The translations under genes were made by a program, and so were the position numbers. DNA of 64,000 bases, from assembly GCA_016714985.1 (NCBI GenBank), contig JADKBS010000017.1, positions 124,001 to 188,000 of the forward strand, given 5' to 3'. The stretch's first letter is position 1. Every line of letters starts with the position of its first letter. Shown here piece by piece: positions 37,729 to 47,389 of this stretch. Under the pieces are notes generated by a model, which had not been told where the DNA came from, searched no databases, and saw nothing but the letters and a program-made list of their open reading frames with translations. Origin of the DNA: Saprospiraceae bacterium (GTDB taxonomy: Bacteria > Bacteroidota > Bacteroidia > Chitinophagales > Saprospiraceae).

Positions 37729-39354
37729 TTACATTATTTGAAATTCTGACATTCTAACCATGACAGAAAAAAGGTTCTTTAATTTATTTTCAACAGATTG
37801 AGCAAGCGCCTGATTAGAGGGGTCGTTAAGGTAATCCGAGTATTCAACCGTCCATTCAAAATCAGGCAATCCCGGTATGAGAATATCCTTTAAACTGGTT
37901 AATTGATTGGCGGTTATTGGATAATTGAACATAATTTCTGCCAATGAATTGACCAGGATATTTGGGTCATTAGCATCAGGTATATTATTGACAACATCTA
38001 ATACCGGGACAAGAGCAGTAATGTTATAATTCACATTGTTAAAGCTGAAACTTCCTCCTTCTGCCATTAGTCTGCAAAACTCATGACGCTTAGGAATTAA
38101 CAGGTTGTTTATCCACAATTTGTCAAACTGGGGCGCTTGGTAATAGGCTTGCCAACCTGCTACATTTGGGTGAAAAAAAACTGCTTGCTCTAGGTCGGCA
38201 CACATGGCATAGAAATTATAGGCATGGTCATACTCATCTTCCACGTCTCCTTGCGGTGGATTTATACCCAACCCTCTTGTGGCGGACATTATCAAGTCAA
38301 TCGGGCTTTTAATCATACAAGCCGTAGCGTTATAAAAATGTTCCGATTTTAAAAGAACTTGTAGTGCGGGAGCAATTTCGTAATCATTGTTCCTCAAAAT
38401 AAGTGCTAAGGGCTCAATAATATTTGTTTCTATCTCTGCTGTAATGTCATGATGGACAAACCAACGATACAATTTCCTCATGATGAAACGGGAGCATTCA
38501 TTTTGCTGGAAAATGACATCAATTAAATCCCTATATTCCTGAGCACCGTTTTCTGAAATCACCGCATTGTTGAATCGGAAAGACAATTGTTTACTGCCCG
38601 GCGTATGTCTGCTTGCCGTAAACTGCGCAGTTAGCGTGTTTGCGTTGGCAATTGGAGCAACTTGCCAACCCGTTAGCACTCTTGCCATTGCGACGACATC
38701 AGCTTCCGTAAAATTGGAATAATCTCCTGGCGCTACCAATTCACCCTTCCCGATGGTAAATAATTCCAATAATTCCCTTGAATAGTTTTCATTTGGGGCA
38801 ACATTGGTGTTTTCTGCCCCACTGAGATACAGCAACATACCAGTATCAATGGTGACTTCTTTTGTCAATTCCTTGAAATTACCAAGCGCAAAGCTGCGGA
38901 GCAATTTATAATAGATATACTCCCTATGCGCAATCGTGCCATCAGCGACGACAAAATGATTGTGCCAGAACAGCGCCAATTTCTCTCTGATGGAGATATT
39001 GGAATAGTGCATCTGCAATATCGTCCAAGAATAAAGCGACTTGCTTCTTGAACGCAGAATCCGGTTGCGAAGCATAGGTGGATTGATATTCGGAAAAGGG
39101 GCGGCGTTTACCCAAGTCTGCCCGTAGGTTGCACCCGGGTCGTTCAGTTGGTTGCCCCCAGTGCCATCAGGAATGGATTTTAAAGGAGGGGAAGGCATGG
39201 GTAATGGAGTAAAAAGCTGGTCAATTGTACCACTCAATCCTAAATTGACAGCTGTGTTTACCATTTGGATAGATGGCCCAAAGGTGGTTCGCCTCAATAA
39301 ATGTCTGGCTTGAATTGAGGTCCAGTTTCCCGAATATTCATCTAAGTATGGCAT
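37729..39354 (-). CDS. DUF1800 protein
   Basis: 541 residues of the DUF1800 family (COG5267), recognised by ARHLLRRTTFGPS near residue 20, LALFWHNHFVV, YYKLLRSFALGNFKELTKEV, NENYSRELLELFTIG and MARVLTGWQV. No signal peptide is obvious from this start, so export, if it happens, would rely on something else. It is the first gene of an operon with DUF1501 and a PKD-repeat T9SS protein. The family is uncharacterised; the pair is widespread in Bacteroidota and Planctomycetota. Confidence 0.9.
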   Translation of the reverse strand: MPYLDEYSGNWTSIQARHLLRRTTFGPSIQMVNTAVNLGLSGTIDQLFTPLPMPSPPLKSIPDGTGGNQLNDPGATYGQTWVNAAPFPNINPPMLRNRILRSRSKSLYSWTILQMHYSNISIREKLALFWHNHFVVADGTIAHREYIYYKLLRSFALGNFKELTKEVTIDTGMLLYLSGAENTNVAPNENYSRELLELFTIGKGELVAPGDYSNFTEADVVAMARVLTGWQVAPIANANTLTAQFTASRHTPGSKQLSFRFNNAVISENGAQEYRDLIDVIFQQNECSRFIMRKLYRWFVHHDITAEIETNIIEPLALILRNNDYEIAPALQVLLKSEHFYNATACMIKSPIDLIMSATRGLGINPPQGDVEDEYDHAYNFYAMCADLEQAVFFHPNVAGWQAYYQAPQFDKLWINNLLIPKRHEFCRLMAEGGSFSFNNVNYNITALVPVLDVVNNIPDANDPNILVNSLAEIMFNYPITANQLTSLKDILIPGLPDFEWTVEYSDYLNDPSNQALAQSVENKLKNLFSVMVRMSEFQIM

Positions 39355-39394
39355 AATTTCATTTTTTAAGTCTTTTGAGTGGCTTTATCAAGGG

Positions 39395-39650
39395 TTTGTA
39401 GCAACTCACAGAATGAAATCTCCCTAAAAACCAGCAAGTTAACCTTCCGCATCGTATTCTCGCCGGTTACACAAGGGGGTTCAACCTAGAGCGGCAGGTT
39501 TTACAGCCTGTCCCGGCTTCGTCCGTTGCTTCGTCCTGCCCTTTAGCAAGGCGGTAGATTTTCAAGTCAGTCCTCTTTGCATGGTTGCGAAATCGCTGCT
39601 AATTAATGGCGGTTTTTTTGAAATGTCAAAGTCTTGCCTTTGAAGATTGA
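39395..39650. repeat. Dispersed intergenic repeat, copy 2
   Basis: The partner of 33355-33680 in the same orientation, with a shorter middle. It fills the gap between the start of the DUF1800 operon and the end of the CNNM/CorC-type gene. I see no gene in this 327-base stretch. Confidence 0.65.
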
Positions 39651-39681
39651 CACTTGGCCTGACCGACACCTCCATTTTACA

Positions 39682-40965
39682 TCACACCTCCTCCACTACC
39701 TTCTTCAAAATCACCTTGTCAATCTTCGCCCCGTCCCTGTCCACGATTTCGAACTGGTGCCCGTGGTGCTCGAACGACTCGCCTACCTCTGGCAACCGCT
39801 CCAATTTATGGAAGATAAAGCCTGCCACGGTGCTAAAGAAGGGGTTGTTTTCCACCAAAAAATCATCTTGCAGGAAATGGTTGAGGTCGGCCACTGGCAC
39901 ATGTCCACTGATGAGAAGGGAGCCATCTTCCCGCCGGAGGATGCCCGTAGGCTCGTCGTCGGTATCGGGCAGGTCGCCCACGAGCGCCTCAGAGATGTCG
40001 TGCAGGGTGACCACGCCCTCGAAGGCGCCCATCTCGTCAATCACGATGCCGAAATAGCAGCGCTTTTTCTTGAAATGGTGCAGCACGTCAATGGCAAACT
40101 GGTTCTCCGGCACAAAGAGCGGCTCCCGCACGATGCTCTTGATGTTGAAGTCCGCCTCGTTTTTCATGGCAAAAAAATCACGGGCGTGCAGGTGACCCAG
40201 GATGCGGTCGTAGCTGCCCTCACCCACTGGGAAATGGGTGCGGTGGCTCTGGCGCAGCATTTTCTCAATCGTTTCGAGGGGGTCGGTCACGTCCACCCAT
40301 TCCACTTCGAGGCGGTGGGTCATCAGGGTCTTGGCCCGTAAGTCACTGAAAGACAGCACGTTGCCGTGTATTTCTGTTTCTTCCTTGTCGAGCAGGCCCT
40401 GCCGCCCGGCGGTCTTGATGACGTAGCGCAATTCTTCCTGCGTGATTTTTTCCTCATCGGCTGGCTTGATGCCAAAGATTTTGAAAACCACCGCCGTGCT
40501 CGCCGTCAGCAACCAAACGAAGGGGCTGGTAATGCGGCTGAACACCCGGATGAACCCCGCCATGGCCAATGCCACCGGCTCGGCGAACTTCATGGCCAAG
40601 GTCTTGGGTATCAGCTCCCCAATGACGATGGACAGGTAGGTGATGAGCGCCACCACGCAGACGTAGGCGACGGTATGGGCGTAGGGCCGTAGCACCTCCA
40701 CCTGCTCCACCACCGGGCGGAAATTGTCGGTGAGCGTGGCACCGCCATATACGCCGGACACGATGCCGATGAGCGTGATGCCGATTTGCACCGCCGAGAG
40801 GAAGCCTTCGGGGTTTTTCAGCAGTTCGAGCACGGTCTTGGCCTTGGCGTTGCCCGCCTCGGCGAGCTGCACCATGCGCTGCTTCTTGACGGAGACCAGT
40901 GCGATTTCCGACAGGGCGAAAATGGCGTTGATGAAGTTGAAAAGGAGGATGATTAGGAGTTCCAA
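39682..40965 (-). CDS. CNNM/HlyC-CorC-type membrane protein
   Basis: 427 residues. The N-terminal CNNM (DUF21) domain has three to four helices (LLIILLFNFINAIFALSEIALVS, then AHTVAYVCVVALITYLSIVIGE). A CBS pair (~residues 205-330, including KTLMTHRLEVEWVDVTDPLE and IVREPLFVPENQFAIDVL) and a CorC_HlyC domain (IDRDGAKIDKVILKKV at the end) follow. Relatives move or regulate Mg2+/Co2+ or act in gliding (GldE is one member), so the exact role is open. The first in-frame initiator is a TTG; the upstream codons reach a stop without an ATG, which is unusual for this genome. Confidence 0.85.
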   Translation of the reverse strand: MELLIILLFNFINAIFALSEIALVSVKKQRMVQLAEAGNAKAKTVLELLKNPEGFLSAVQIGITLIGIVSGVYGGATLTDNFRPVVEQVEVLRPYAHTVAYVCVVALITYLSIVIGELIPKTLAMKFAEPVALAMAGFIRVFSRITSPFVWLLTASTAVVFKIFGIKPADEEKITQEELRYVIKTAGRQGLLDKEETEIHGNVLSFSDLRAKTLMTHRLEVEWVDVTDPLETIEKMLRQSHRTHFPVGEGSYDRILGHLHARDFFAMKNEADFNIKSIVREPLFVPENQFAIDVLHHFKKKRCYFGIVIDEMGAFEGVVTLHDISEALVGDLPDTDDEPTGILRREDGSLLISGHVPVADLNHFLQDDFLVENNPFFSTVAGFIFHKLERLPEVGESFEHHGHQFEIVDRDGAKIDKVILKKVVEEV

Positions 40966-41003
40966 AGGATAGTTGATTTATTATTAAGTCGCAAATATGT
41001 GCA

Positions 41004-42422
41004 TTATCTCACCACCCTCACCAATTCCCTTTCCAGCACCACCTCCGGCACCTCCCCAATCTGCTTGTAAACGATGTTCTTTTCCTTGTCCAGTAGAATC
41101 ATACGGGGGTAGGAGCGCACGTTGAGCAGGGTCGAAAAGCGAGACTTCCGCTGCGGGTCGTTCAGCAGCAGCCAGTCTTCGGGCATCTGCATGGTCTGCG
41201 TGAACTCCCAGCACTTGTGCGTCTCCTCCTCGCCGCTTTTTCCACAGACGGAGAGCACTTTCAGGCCCTTCGCCTTGTACTTTTCGTGCAGGTTTTTCAC
41301 CACCGGGATTTCCTTTTTGCAATGTCCGCAATCGTAGAGCCAGAACAGCAGCAGCGTGTAGTCGGCAGGCACATCAAGGATGGGCACGGGTTTGGCGTCC
41401 CGGTCGTAGAGCGTCACGGCGGGGCATTTTTTGCCCACAAAAAGCGGCTCCATGCGGTCGGCGTCGTCCCGGTAGCGGCGCTGGCGGTCTTCGGAGAGGA
41501 AGCCCCATTTGCCACCGTCCAAGTGGGTGCGAACGAGGCGCACAAAAGCCTCGTCGGTGCGGAAACGGCTCATCTTGGCGAGCGAGTTCATCACGTAACC
41601 GACGTAGTATTGATAGGCTTCCACGTTGGGTTGCAGGCGGTTCAGCACGTCCTCGACCATTGCCGCCAGGCTGTCCGGCACGGGCGGGGGCAGCTTGGAG
41701 AAATAGTAGTCCGTGCGGTCCACCCAAAGCGGGTATTTCAGGAACTGCCCGCCCGATAAATCCATGCGGTCGAAGTAGTGCTGGCGCAAAAAAGCATGCC
41801 GCTCGGCGGCTTCCGACTGCCAGTCTGCATGGAGTTCCGACTGTTGGGGCGGGGTGAGGAACAGCGTCTGGCGCACCAGTTCCGCCGTGAGCGAGTTGGG
41901 GTGTTTTTCCAAAAACGCCTCCTGGTACTGCCGCAGCGCCTCCTGCCCCTGCACGTAGGCCCGGAACGACGGCTCGTCCTGCATGGATTTCCAATGGTTG
42001 GTCAGGTCATCGAGGCTGTCGGTGAGGGCGTAGTAGCGCCGGAAATAGTCGTACAGCACCTCGTTCTCCGCCGACCCCTTCACGGTGGTAGAGGATGCCA
42101 TGCGGAAGAAATCCGTCTCAATGGTAAAGCTGCGCTGCCCCTCCGCCAGCCAGCACGACATAAACTGTTGGCTGCCGCCTTTTTTGAAAATGATGGCATA
42201 AAGCCCCGGCGCCAAAGGCTTGTCGGTAACGAGTTGGAAATAGCCGTCGGCCCCTTTCAGCGCATGGAAGTCAGGCTCGGCCCGCTTGCCGTAGGTGCTG
42301 CCAAACCAGAGCGTGTCGGTGTTGTAGCCGGACATTTTCACCCGGATGTCGCAGGTGAGTTGGGCGGGGAGGGAGGTGGCGAGGAGGAGAGAGATGGTTA
42401 GTATTGATATGAATTTCAACAT
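41004..42422 (-). CDS. Periplasmic thioredoxin-like protein with N-terminal DUF5106-like region
   Basis: 472 residues. A signal peptide (FISILTISLLLATSLPAQ) is followed by a DUF4369-like beta domain (IRVKMSGYNTDTLWFGST..., about residues 25-125) and a helical region (125-330, DUF5106-like). The end is a thioredoxin fold with the active-site motif CGHC in LLFWLYDCGHCKKEIPVV and a cis-Pro region SYPRMILLD. It is probably a thiol-disulfide oxidoreductase of the ResA/TlpA kind in the periplasm. It stands alone, 35 bases after the AAA15-RloB module ends and before the CNNM gene. Confidence 0.85.
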   Translation of the reverse strand: MLKFISILTISLLLATSLPAQLTCDIRVKMSGYNTDTLWFGSTYGKRAEPDFHALKGADGYFQLVTDKPLAPGLYAIIFKKGGSQQFMSCWLAEGQRSFTIETDFFRMASSTTVKGSAENEVLYDYFRRYYALTDSLDDLTNHWKSMQDEPSFRAYVQGQEALRQYQEAFLEKHPNSLTAELVRQTLFLTPPQQSELHADWQSEAAERHAFLRQHYFDRMDLSGGQFLKYPLWVDRTDYYFSKLPPPVPDSLAAMVEDVLNRLQPNVEAYQYYVGYVMNSLAKMSRFRTDEAFVRLVRTHLDGGKWGFLSEDRQRRYRDDADRMEPLFVGKKCPAVTLYDRDAKPVPILDVPADYTLLLFWLYDCGHCKKEIPVVKNLHEKYKAKGLKVLSVCGKSGEEETHKCWEFTQTMQMPEDWLLLNDPQRKSRFSTLLNVRSYPRMILLDKEKNIVYKQIGEVPEVVLERELVRVVR

Positions 42423-42457
42423 GGCCTAACTTTTAGATGAAGGATTGAAGATGCCTT

Positions 42458-43501
42458 CTATCCTTCGATGATAAAGTGATATTTGCCTAAACGACAATTG
42501 AGATAAGTTCCATCCTTGGGTGTTATTGCTGGCTGAAAAGTGATGCTGACAGCCACATTCGGGGGTATGATTAGATTGGAATTACCATCTTCAAACTCAA
42601 GCGATGAATTTAAAACCTGCCCCGTTTCATCCGTAAGATAAAACATGGATGGCAATATCACCTGACTTCTGTCTGAAGTATTGCAAACTGTGAGTACACA
42701 CGTTTCTTCGGCTTCCTTAAAAACCAAATCCAAGTCTTCAGCTTGGACACTTTCGCCCCAATCTATCCATCGGATGGTTTCTTGGTTTTGGTAAATACTT
42801 TTCAGCAGTTCGTCAACATTTGTAAAAGGGTTTACCTCGAAAACCTCACCGTCTTTGGTTGCGAGTTCAGTTTTTTTCCTCCAACGTAACCAAGCTGCAT
42901 TCTCGAATGCTGTTGAGTGATGTGGCTGGGTTGTTTTGAAGATGGTCTGATTGGACTTGTCAAAATCTGGCAGGTAGTTCCGCAAACGGAGTAACCCAGC
43001 TACGCACCGTTCTCCCTGACAATTGATTGAAGGGAACTTAGGCTGGTCACTTCCACATTTCACATATTTTCCTGCGTCGTTCTTGCAATCAGATTTTTCA
43101 AAAACCTTGTCGTTTTTCTCAAAATGAAGCAAAAGCCAATGCTCAAATGAGATGCTTGAAAAGGCAATTTTTACACCCATTTCAGCAGCTTCATCAAAAG
43201 TTGTTTCCAGCCCAGGGTGCTTGTCCTTGTCTATCACAATCCAAGCCTCGTCAATCCCTTCGTCGCCATTCAGCTTTTCTCCAGCTTTGGCACAAAGGCT
43301 TTTGTGGTCGGTTTTCACACCTTTTTGACCCGTCAAGCGGATTTCTTCCGAATCGGACTGGTCAGGGTATATACGTATCACGACGTTGGCTTCTTCATCA
43401 AGCGACTCGCTAAGCGACTTGAAGTACCAATACTCCGTTTCTGTGCCTTCACAAGCTAAATATATGATACGAGGCGGTTGCTGTTTTTTGCGTTTAGCCA
43501 T
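42458..43501 (-). CDS. rloB: RloB-family protein (TOPRIM-like), partner of AAA15 ATPase
   Basis: 347 residues from MAKRKKQQPPRIIYLACEG. The N-terminal ~180 residues match RloB: ACEGTETEYWYFKSL with the conserved Glu, then WIVIDKDKHPGL with paired Asp, then SSISFEHWLLLHFE. These fit a TOPRIM-like metal site. The C-terminal ~110 residues (QAEDLDLVFKEAEETCVLTVCNT...) form an extra beta-rich domain not usual for RloB. The start ATG overlaps the stop of the ATPase gene by 8 bases. RloB/ATPase pairs resemble AbiL and OLD-type phage-defence modules; that role is an inference. Confidence 0.85.
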   Translation of the reverse strand: MAKRKKQQPPRIIYLACEGTETEYWYFKSLSESLDEEANVVIRIYPDQSDSEEIRLTGQKGVKTDHKSLCAKAGEKLNGDEGIDEAWIVIDKDKHPGLETTFDEAAEMGVKIAFSSISFEHWLLLHFEKNDKVFEKSDCKNDAGKYVKCGSDQPKFPSINCQGERCVAGLLRLRNYLPDFDKSNQTIFKTTQPHHSTAFENAAWLRWRKKTELATKDGEVFEVNPFTNVDELLKSIYQNQETIRWIDWGESVQAEDLDLVFKEAEETCVLTVCNTSDRSQVILPSMFYLTDETGQVLNSSLEFEDGNSNLIIPPNVAVSITFQPAITPKDGTYLNCRLGKYHFIIEG

Positions 43502-44783
43502 AGATAAACTCGGTTTCCTTAATACGGGGTTTGCCATAAAATTTGCCGCTGATATACCATTTATCTAATGGTGTTGTATCTCTGACCCCTCCGAAATCTT
43601 GTGCGGAATACAGCTCAGTTGCTCCAAACTTATTCTTTTTTGTCAACCAAAACTGGTCTTTTCGGAAACGGTCATCAGCCAGCATTTGCACATCGTGGGT
43701 GGCAAAAAGAAGTTGTGCATTATTGGGATTACTGTCTGGATTGTGGAACAAGCCAACCAAAAAGGCACACAAATCGGGGTGCAGGCTGCTATTGAGTTCA
43801 TCAACAACCATAATTCCGCCTTCCGCCAGCCGCAACAGCATCATGCCCCCAATCGTGAACAGCATCCTCGTGCCGCTGGATTGGTTTTCCCAAGTGATAT
43901 CATTGGACAACTTGACCAATTTCCCGTCTTTGAATTCCTCAAAAAAAGTGGAAACGCCAAACCTGTTTTCTTCCATGATAGCTGCCTTGATTTTAGATGG
44001 AAATCCGTCGGGAAAGGCAAAGGCTTCATCCGGGTTTTCTTTGACCGACAATGCTTTTATGCCTGTGTCAGCAACATTTAACAGCTTGGCAAGCCGTTCG
44101 CTGAAGTTGGGGTCTTGGGTACAACGCTGCTTCACTACGGTTTCCCAAGATTTCAATCGAGTGGCAGCCAGTAAATTTCCAACTTCAAAATCCCTAAACC
44201 ACAAGTAAACTGGTTCCAACTGCTCGTGCGCATCATTGCCCAAAACCGAAAGTGCCAACTTGTTGGCAGGAAATCTACGAGTCACCTTTGGGCTCAACCT
44301 TCCACCTGGTTTGAGCACATGTCCTTCGTTTTTGCTTCGCTCGAATAGCTTGTTCTGGTTCCCATCAGGATACCAATCAAGCCGCTCGAACAAAACCTCA
44401 TACTTCGAAAATTGCACTTCATAGACATATTTTATAGCGTCCTTGCCAATGAAAGTCAGCTTAAAAAGTACTGGAGAATCGGCTGTTTTTGTCTCCAAAT
44501 CAAGCAAAAACGGCTCATGGCACTCAATTTCATCCCCCGTTTCAAATTGATGGGATTGCCTCACAAAATAGTTCAGCGCATGAAATGCCTTCAAGACATT
44601 GGATTTGCCAGAGGCATTTGCCCCATAAACGACAGCGGTTTTGAGCAATCGTAAAGTGTCACCTCCATCAATCACTTTTTCGAAGAAGTTGTTTCGATGG
44701 CTTTTGGATGCTCCTGCCTCGAAGGAAAAAGAAGCTACGTCTTTAATCGAGCGAAAATTTGAAACCTCAAACTCAACTATCAT
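43494..44783 (-). CDS. AAA15-family ATPase of an RloA/RloB-like pair
   Basis: 429 residues. The N-terminus MIVEFEVSNFRSIKDVASFSFE and Walker A GANASGKS (about residue 57) define the AAA15/AAA21 ABC-type ATPase family related to SMC and OLD. An ABC-like signature region lies near SSGTRMLFTIGG, Walker B is MVVDELNSSLHPDL, and a switch His is in LFATHD. It is cytoplasmic and probably dimeric, driving the RloB partner. A -7 promoter box lies 33 bases upstream, and RloB begins inside its last codons, so the two form one operon. Confidence 0.9.
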   Translation of the reverse strand: MIVEFEVSNFRSIKDVASFSFEAGASKSHRNNFFEKVIDGGDTLRLLKTAVVYGANASGKSNVLKAFHALNYFVRQSHQFETGDEIECHEPFLLDLETKTADSPVLFKLTFIGKDAIKYVYEVQFSKYEVLFERLDWYPDGNQNKLFERSKNEGHVLKPGGRLSPKVTRRFPANKLALSVLGNDAHEQLEPVYLWFRDFEVGNLLAATRLKSWETVVKQRCTQDPNFSERLAKLLNVADTGIKALSVKENPDEAFAFPDGFPSKIKAAIMEENRFGVSTFFEEFKDGKLVKLSNDITWENQSSGTRMLFTIGGMMLLRLAEGGIMVVDELNSSLHPDLCAFLVGLFHNPDSNPNNAQLLFATHDVQMLADDRFRKDQFWLTKKNKFGATELYSAQDFGGVRDTTPLDKWYISGKFYGKPRIKETEFIYG

Positions 44784-44815
44784 GGTGTATTTTTTAAAAA
44801 AGTGATTTTTTTATG

Positions 44816-44823
44816 CAAAAATA
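44816..44823 (-). promoter_or_regulatory. -7 box (TATTTTTG) of the AAA15-RloB operon
   Basis: TATTTTTG on the minus strand fits TAnnTTTG and lies 33 bases before the ATG in AT-rich DNA. A -33 TTG is not obvious at the usual distance. Confidence 0.5.
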
Positions 44824-44903
44824 ACCATTATTTTGAATTTTAGTTGATTGAATTATTGCAAAATCTGCTTTTCTCGAAATTAACCTTCATCAGCCATTTG
44901 AAA

Positions 44904-45496
44904 TCAATACCCCGCCAGCTTCTCCCAATCCTTCATCTCTTTTTTGAAGTTCTTGAAATGCGCCTTGTTGATTTCGTCCATGTCGAATTCCGTCGGGTCG
45001 AGTTCCCCGCCGAGCCACTCGACCATTTCTTCGTACTCGTCGGTGCCTTTTTTCTTCATGGTTTCTACCAAATCGAGGTAGCCCCAGATGCCGCCGCAGT
45101 CCTCTGGCGGGCAAGCCATTTTCCCGCCAATGAGCACCGGGTAGGTCTTCCCGGCTTCGGGTTCGTGCAGCTTTTTCACCTCCACGAGGTGTTCCCAACC
45201 GTCGCCGAAATCGTATTCATAGACTATTTTGGCTTTGGGGGCATTCAGGATGGCGTTGATTTTGATTTCCCGGCTGTCCTCCTTTTCGTCAAAATCATCG
45301 TCGCCAAAAGGTATCCCGATGCAGCGCTGTACCTGCCCACGATGAACTGGTGCAGGTGGCTGTGCGACCACCCCATCGCAAACTGGATGACGTAGTGCAG
45401 CTCGTGGAAGTTCATGTCTTCGGGCACAAGTACCCGCCGCCAGATTTTGGGTTTGCTGTCTTTCAGGGTGATGTCGAGTTCGAGAATTTTTGTCAT
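44904..45496 (-). CDS. pRiA4b ORF-3-like protein, one frameshift near 45316
   Basis: About 197 residues of the plasmid pRiA4b ORF-3-like family. The N-terminal piece has KPKIWRRVLVPEDMNFHELH and MGWSHSHLHQFIVGRYSAAS. The frame then breaks, and with one extra G in the GGG (CCC at 45315-45317) it continues as GIPFGDDDFDEKED, YEYDFGDGWEHLVEV and EDCGGIWGYLDLVE, all family hallmarks. Function unknown. It lies upstream of and on the same strand as the AAA15-RloB pair, but a promoter sits between them. Confidence 0.85.
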
Positions 45497-45538
45497 GGTG
45501 AAATGTTTTTAGTGGGAAAATTCAAGTGCGAAATTCGG

Positions 45539-47338
45539 TCATTTCCGGCGTTTATCCTCATAAAAATCGGTGGGGTCGTTCAGCCAGACGTATTTGTAGG
45601 GCACTTCTTTGTTTTGCTCGAAATCGAAGTGGAAGTGGGTGGTGGTTGTTTTTTGTTCCACAAAATCAAGCCCTATATTAGCCTCCTTGTTCAATATTGG
45701 GATTTTTAAATCAACAACAGGCATGGCGGGCAGTACCTTGTTCCCACGGGAAAATGGGGTGACTTGAAAATAATCGCCTTCACCCACGGGACGTGATATT
45801 TCGATTTGAAAGGTGGAATCAGAAAGGTCTTTTAACTCAAAAACATAGCTTTCTGGAGGCAGAATCACGCCATAGGTAAAATTGGCATATTCCGGCTTCC
45901 GCTTCCGCACATAATGCCGCAAATTTCCTTTAGCGACGATGCTATCGCCATAAGCCAAAGGGCTATAACGAATGACCACTTTGCTTTTGGTCAAATAAGA
46001 ATGTGAAATAGGAGAACGGACAGCAAGGTGCACTTCAGTGGTGTCGGGCGATTTCGGTCCATATTTTTTCAATAACTGGTATTCCAGACCGATTTCCCGC
46101 ACCGGATATTGCCGCGGATTTTTAACTGCCCAATCTACGAAAGCACTATCGGGAACTGCGGGCAGCCTGATGTTTTTACGGGGCTGACCCGCCGCTTTTT
46201 CAATGGCTTGGTAAGTATTAAGTTCGACATTTTTTTGAAAACTATAATAATCTGAGCTATTGGGGTACAAGCTTAATGGGTCGTAACCATATTCATAATA
46301 AACGGGGTAAGGCGAGAGGCTATCTATCATCTGCCCGTCGAGCCAGACATTGCTTTCCCAAGGTGAAAGAAGGAAAAAGATAGCGGATGTGCCTTTGGTG
46401 GGAAGGTAAATCTGTCCATGCGACATATCTTGGGATATTCCACCAAGCTGGCCACCACTCACAATAATTTCAATAACTTCATGTTCTATTTCTCCTTTAA
46501 AAACCCGGTTTACTTCAACCAAGCGGCTCGTCCATATCCCTTTTGATTTTGGAAAATATGCACTCCCATTGTCAATCACAGTCCCCTCAATGACAATCGG
46601 GCTTGTTCCCACCTTGGCCGCAAGCGGCGTACACCCGTGCCAACTGTACATTTCGGAGAGCGTCGCCTCGCCTGTGCGCATATCAATGGATATTTTTTGT
46701 GTGCCGCAATCGTCGTTTACACGCTTTTCGATTTCCCAAACCCAGTCTCGGTGGCTCATAGAACTAGACATGACATGCTCATCATCCACAAATCCTGAAT
46801 CTTTGGCTATTTGCAGGGCGATACGTTCATTCGTTACTTTAAATTGGCAAAGAGACGGGTTTTCCTTGCAGTTTAAAAGTCTGGTTGGAAATGAAGATTT
46901 AATGACCTGGCCAGTTTCTTGGTCTATCGTGAAATAAAAGCTATAATTTCGATGCTTGATTTTTCGCCTCCTTCGAATATCCTCAACAAAAAATCGAAAG
47001 GTGAACTCACAACTTGTTTTCCGGACATCTGCTGCATTCCATAGTTCCATGTCCACTCTTTTGCAATAGACTTTTGCTCCTAGTTGGTCAAGCATATACT
47101 GCCTTGACAACCGAAACAAAGAATCTATCTTGGTTTTTTTAGCAGCATTTTTCATCCTCTCATAGGCAATTTTATTGCTTCTCATGCTAAACGTATCGCC
47201 ACTTTCCAAATACTGCTCCCACAACAAATTCACCGTAGAATCCATCGAAATATCGAGCGGCAGCGGGCATTGGGCAGCCAGCCGGGGCATTGCCCACAGC
47301 AGCAAACAGAAAATAGAGATATTGAATTTTAAGGCCAT
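45539..47338 (-). CDS. Secreted protein of unknown function
   Basis: 599 residues with a signal peptide (ISIFCLLLWAMPRLAAQ). An N-terminal ~230-residue part with FTIDQETGQVI and ISIDMRTGEATLSEMY is reminiscent of paired PepSY-like beta units. The remainder is beta-rich (VEVNRVFKGEIEHEVIEIIVSGG, IFFLLSPWESNVW) with conserved Cys residues. I recognise no assigned family and see no T9SS sorting domain. It lies alone between the efflux operon and the pRiA4b-like gene. Confidence 0.65.
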   Translation of the reverse strand: MALKFNISIFCLLLWAMPRLAAQCPLPLDISMDSTVNLLWEQYLESGDTFSMRSNKIAYERMKNAAKKTKIDSLFRLSRQYMLDQLGAKVYCKRVDMELWNAADVRKTSCEFTFRFFVEDIRRRRKIKHRNYSFYFTIDQETGQVIKSSFPTRLLNCKENPSLCQFKVTNERIALQIAKDSGFVDDEHVMSSSMSHRDWVWEIEKRVNDDCGTQKISIDMRTGEATLSEMYSWHGCTPLAAKVGTSPIVIEGTVIDNGSAYFPKSKGIWTSRLVEVNRVFKGEIEHEVIEIIVSGGQLGGISQDMSHGQIYLPTKGTSAIFFLLSPWESNVWLDGQMIDSLSPYPVYYEYGYDPLSLYPNSSDYYSFQKNVELNTYQAIEKAAGQPRKNIRLPAVPDSAFVDWAVKNPRQYPVREIGLEYQLLKKYGPKSPDTTEVHLAVRSPISHSYLTKSKVVIRYSPLAYGDSIVAKGNLRHYVRKRKPEYANFTYGVILPPESYVFELKDLSDSTFQIEISRPVGEGDYFQVTPFSRGNKVLPAMPVVDLKIPILNKEANIGLDFVEQKTTTTHFHFDFEQNKEVPYKYVWLNDPTDFYEDKRRK

Positions 47339-47389
47339 GCAGTGCAGGTTTTTGGTTTTTGAAAATCAAAAATATGGAAAACGTCCGGA

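Noticed and set aside
39682..40965. Calling the CNNM/CorC gene gldE
   Set aside because: GldE belongs to the same family, but no gliding genes adjoin and several paralogues are usual, so the specific name is not supported.
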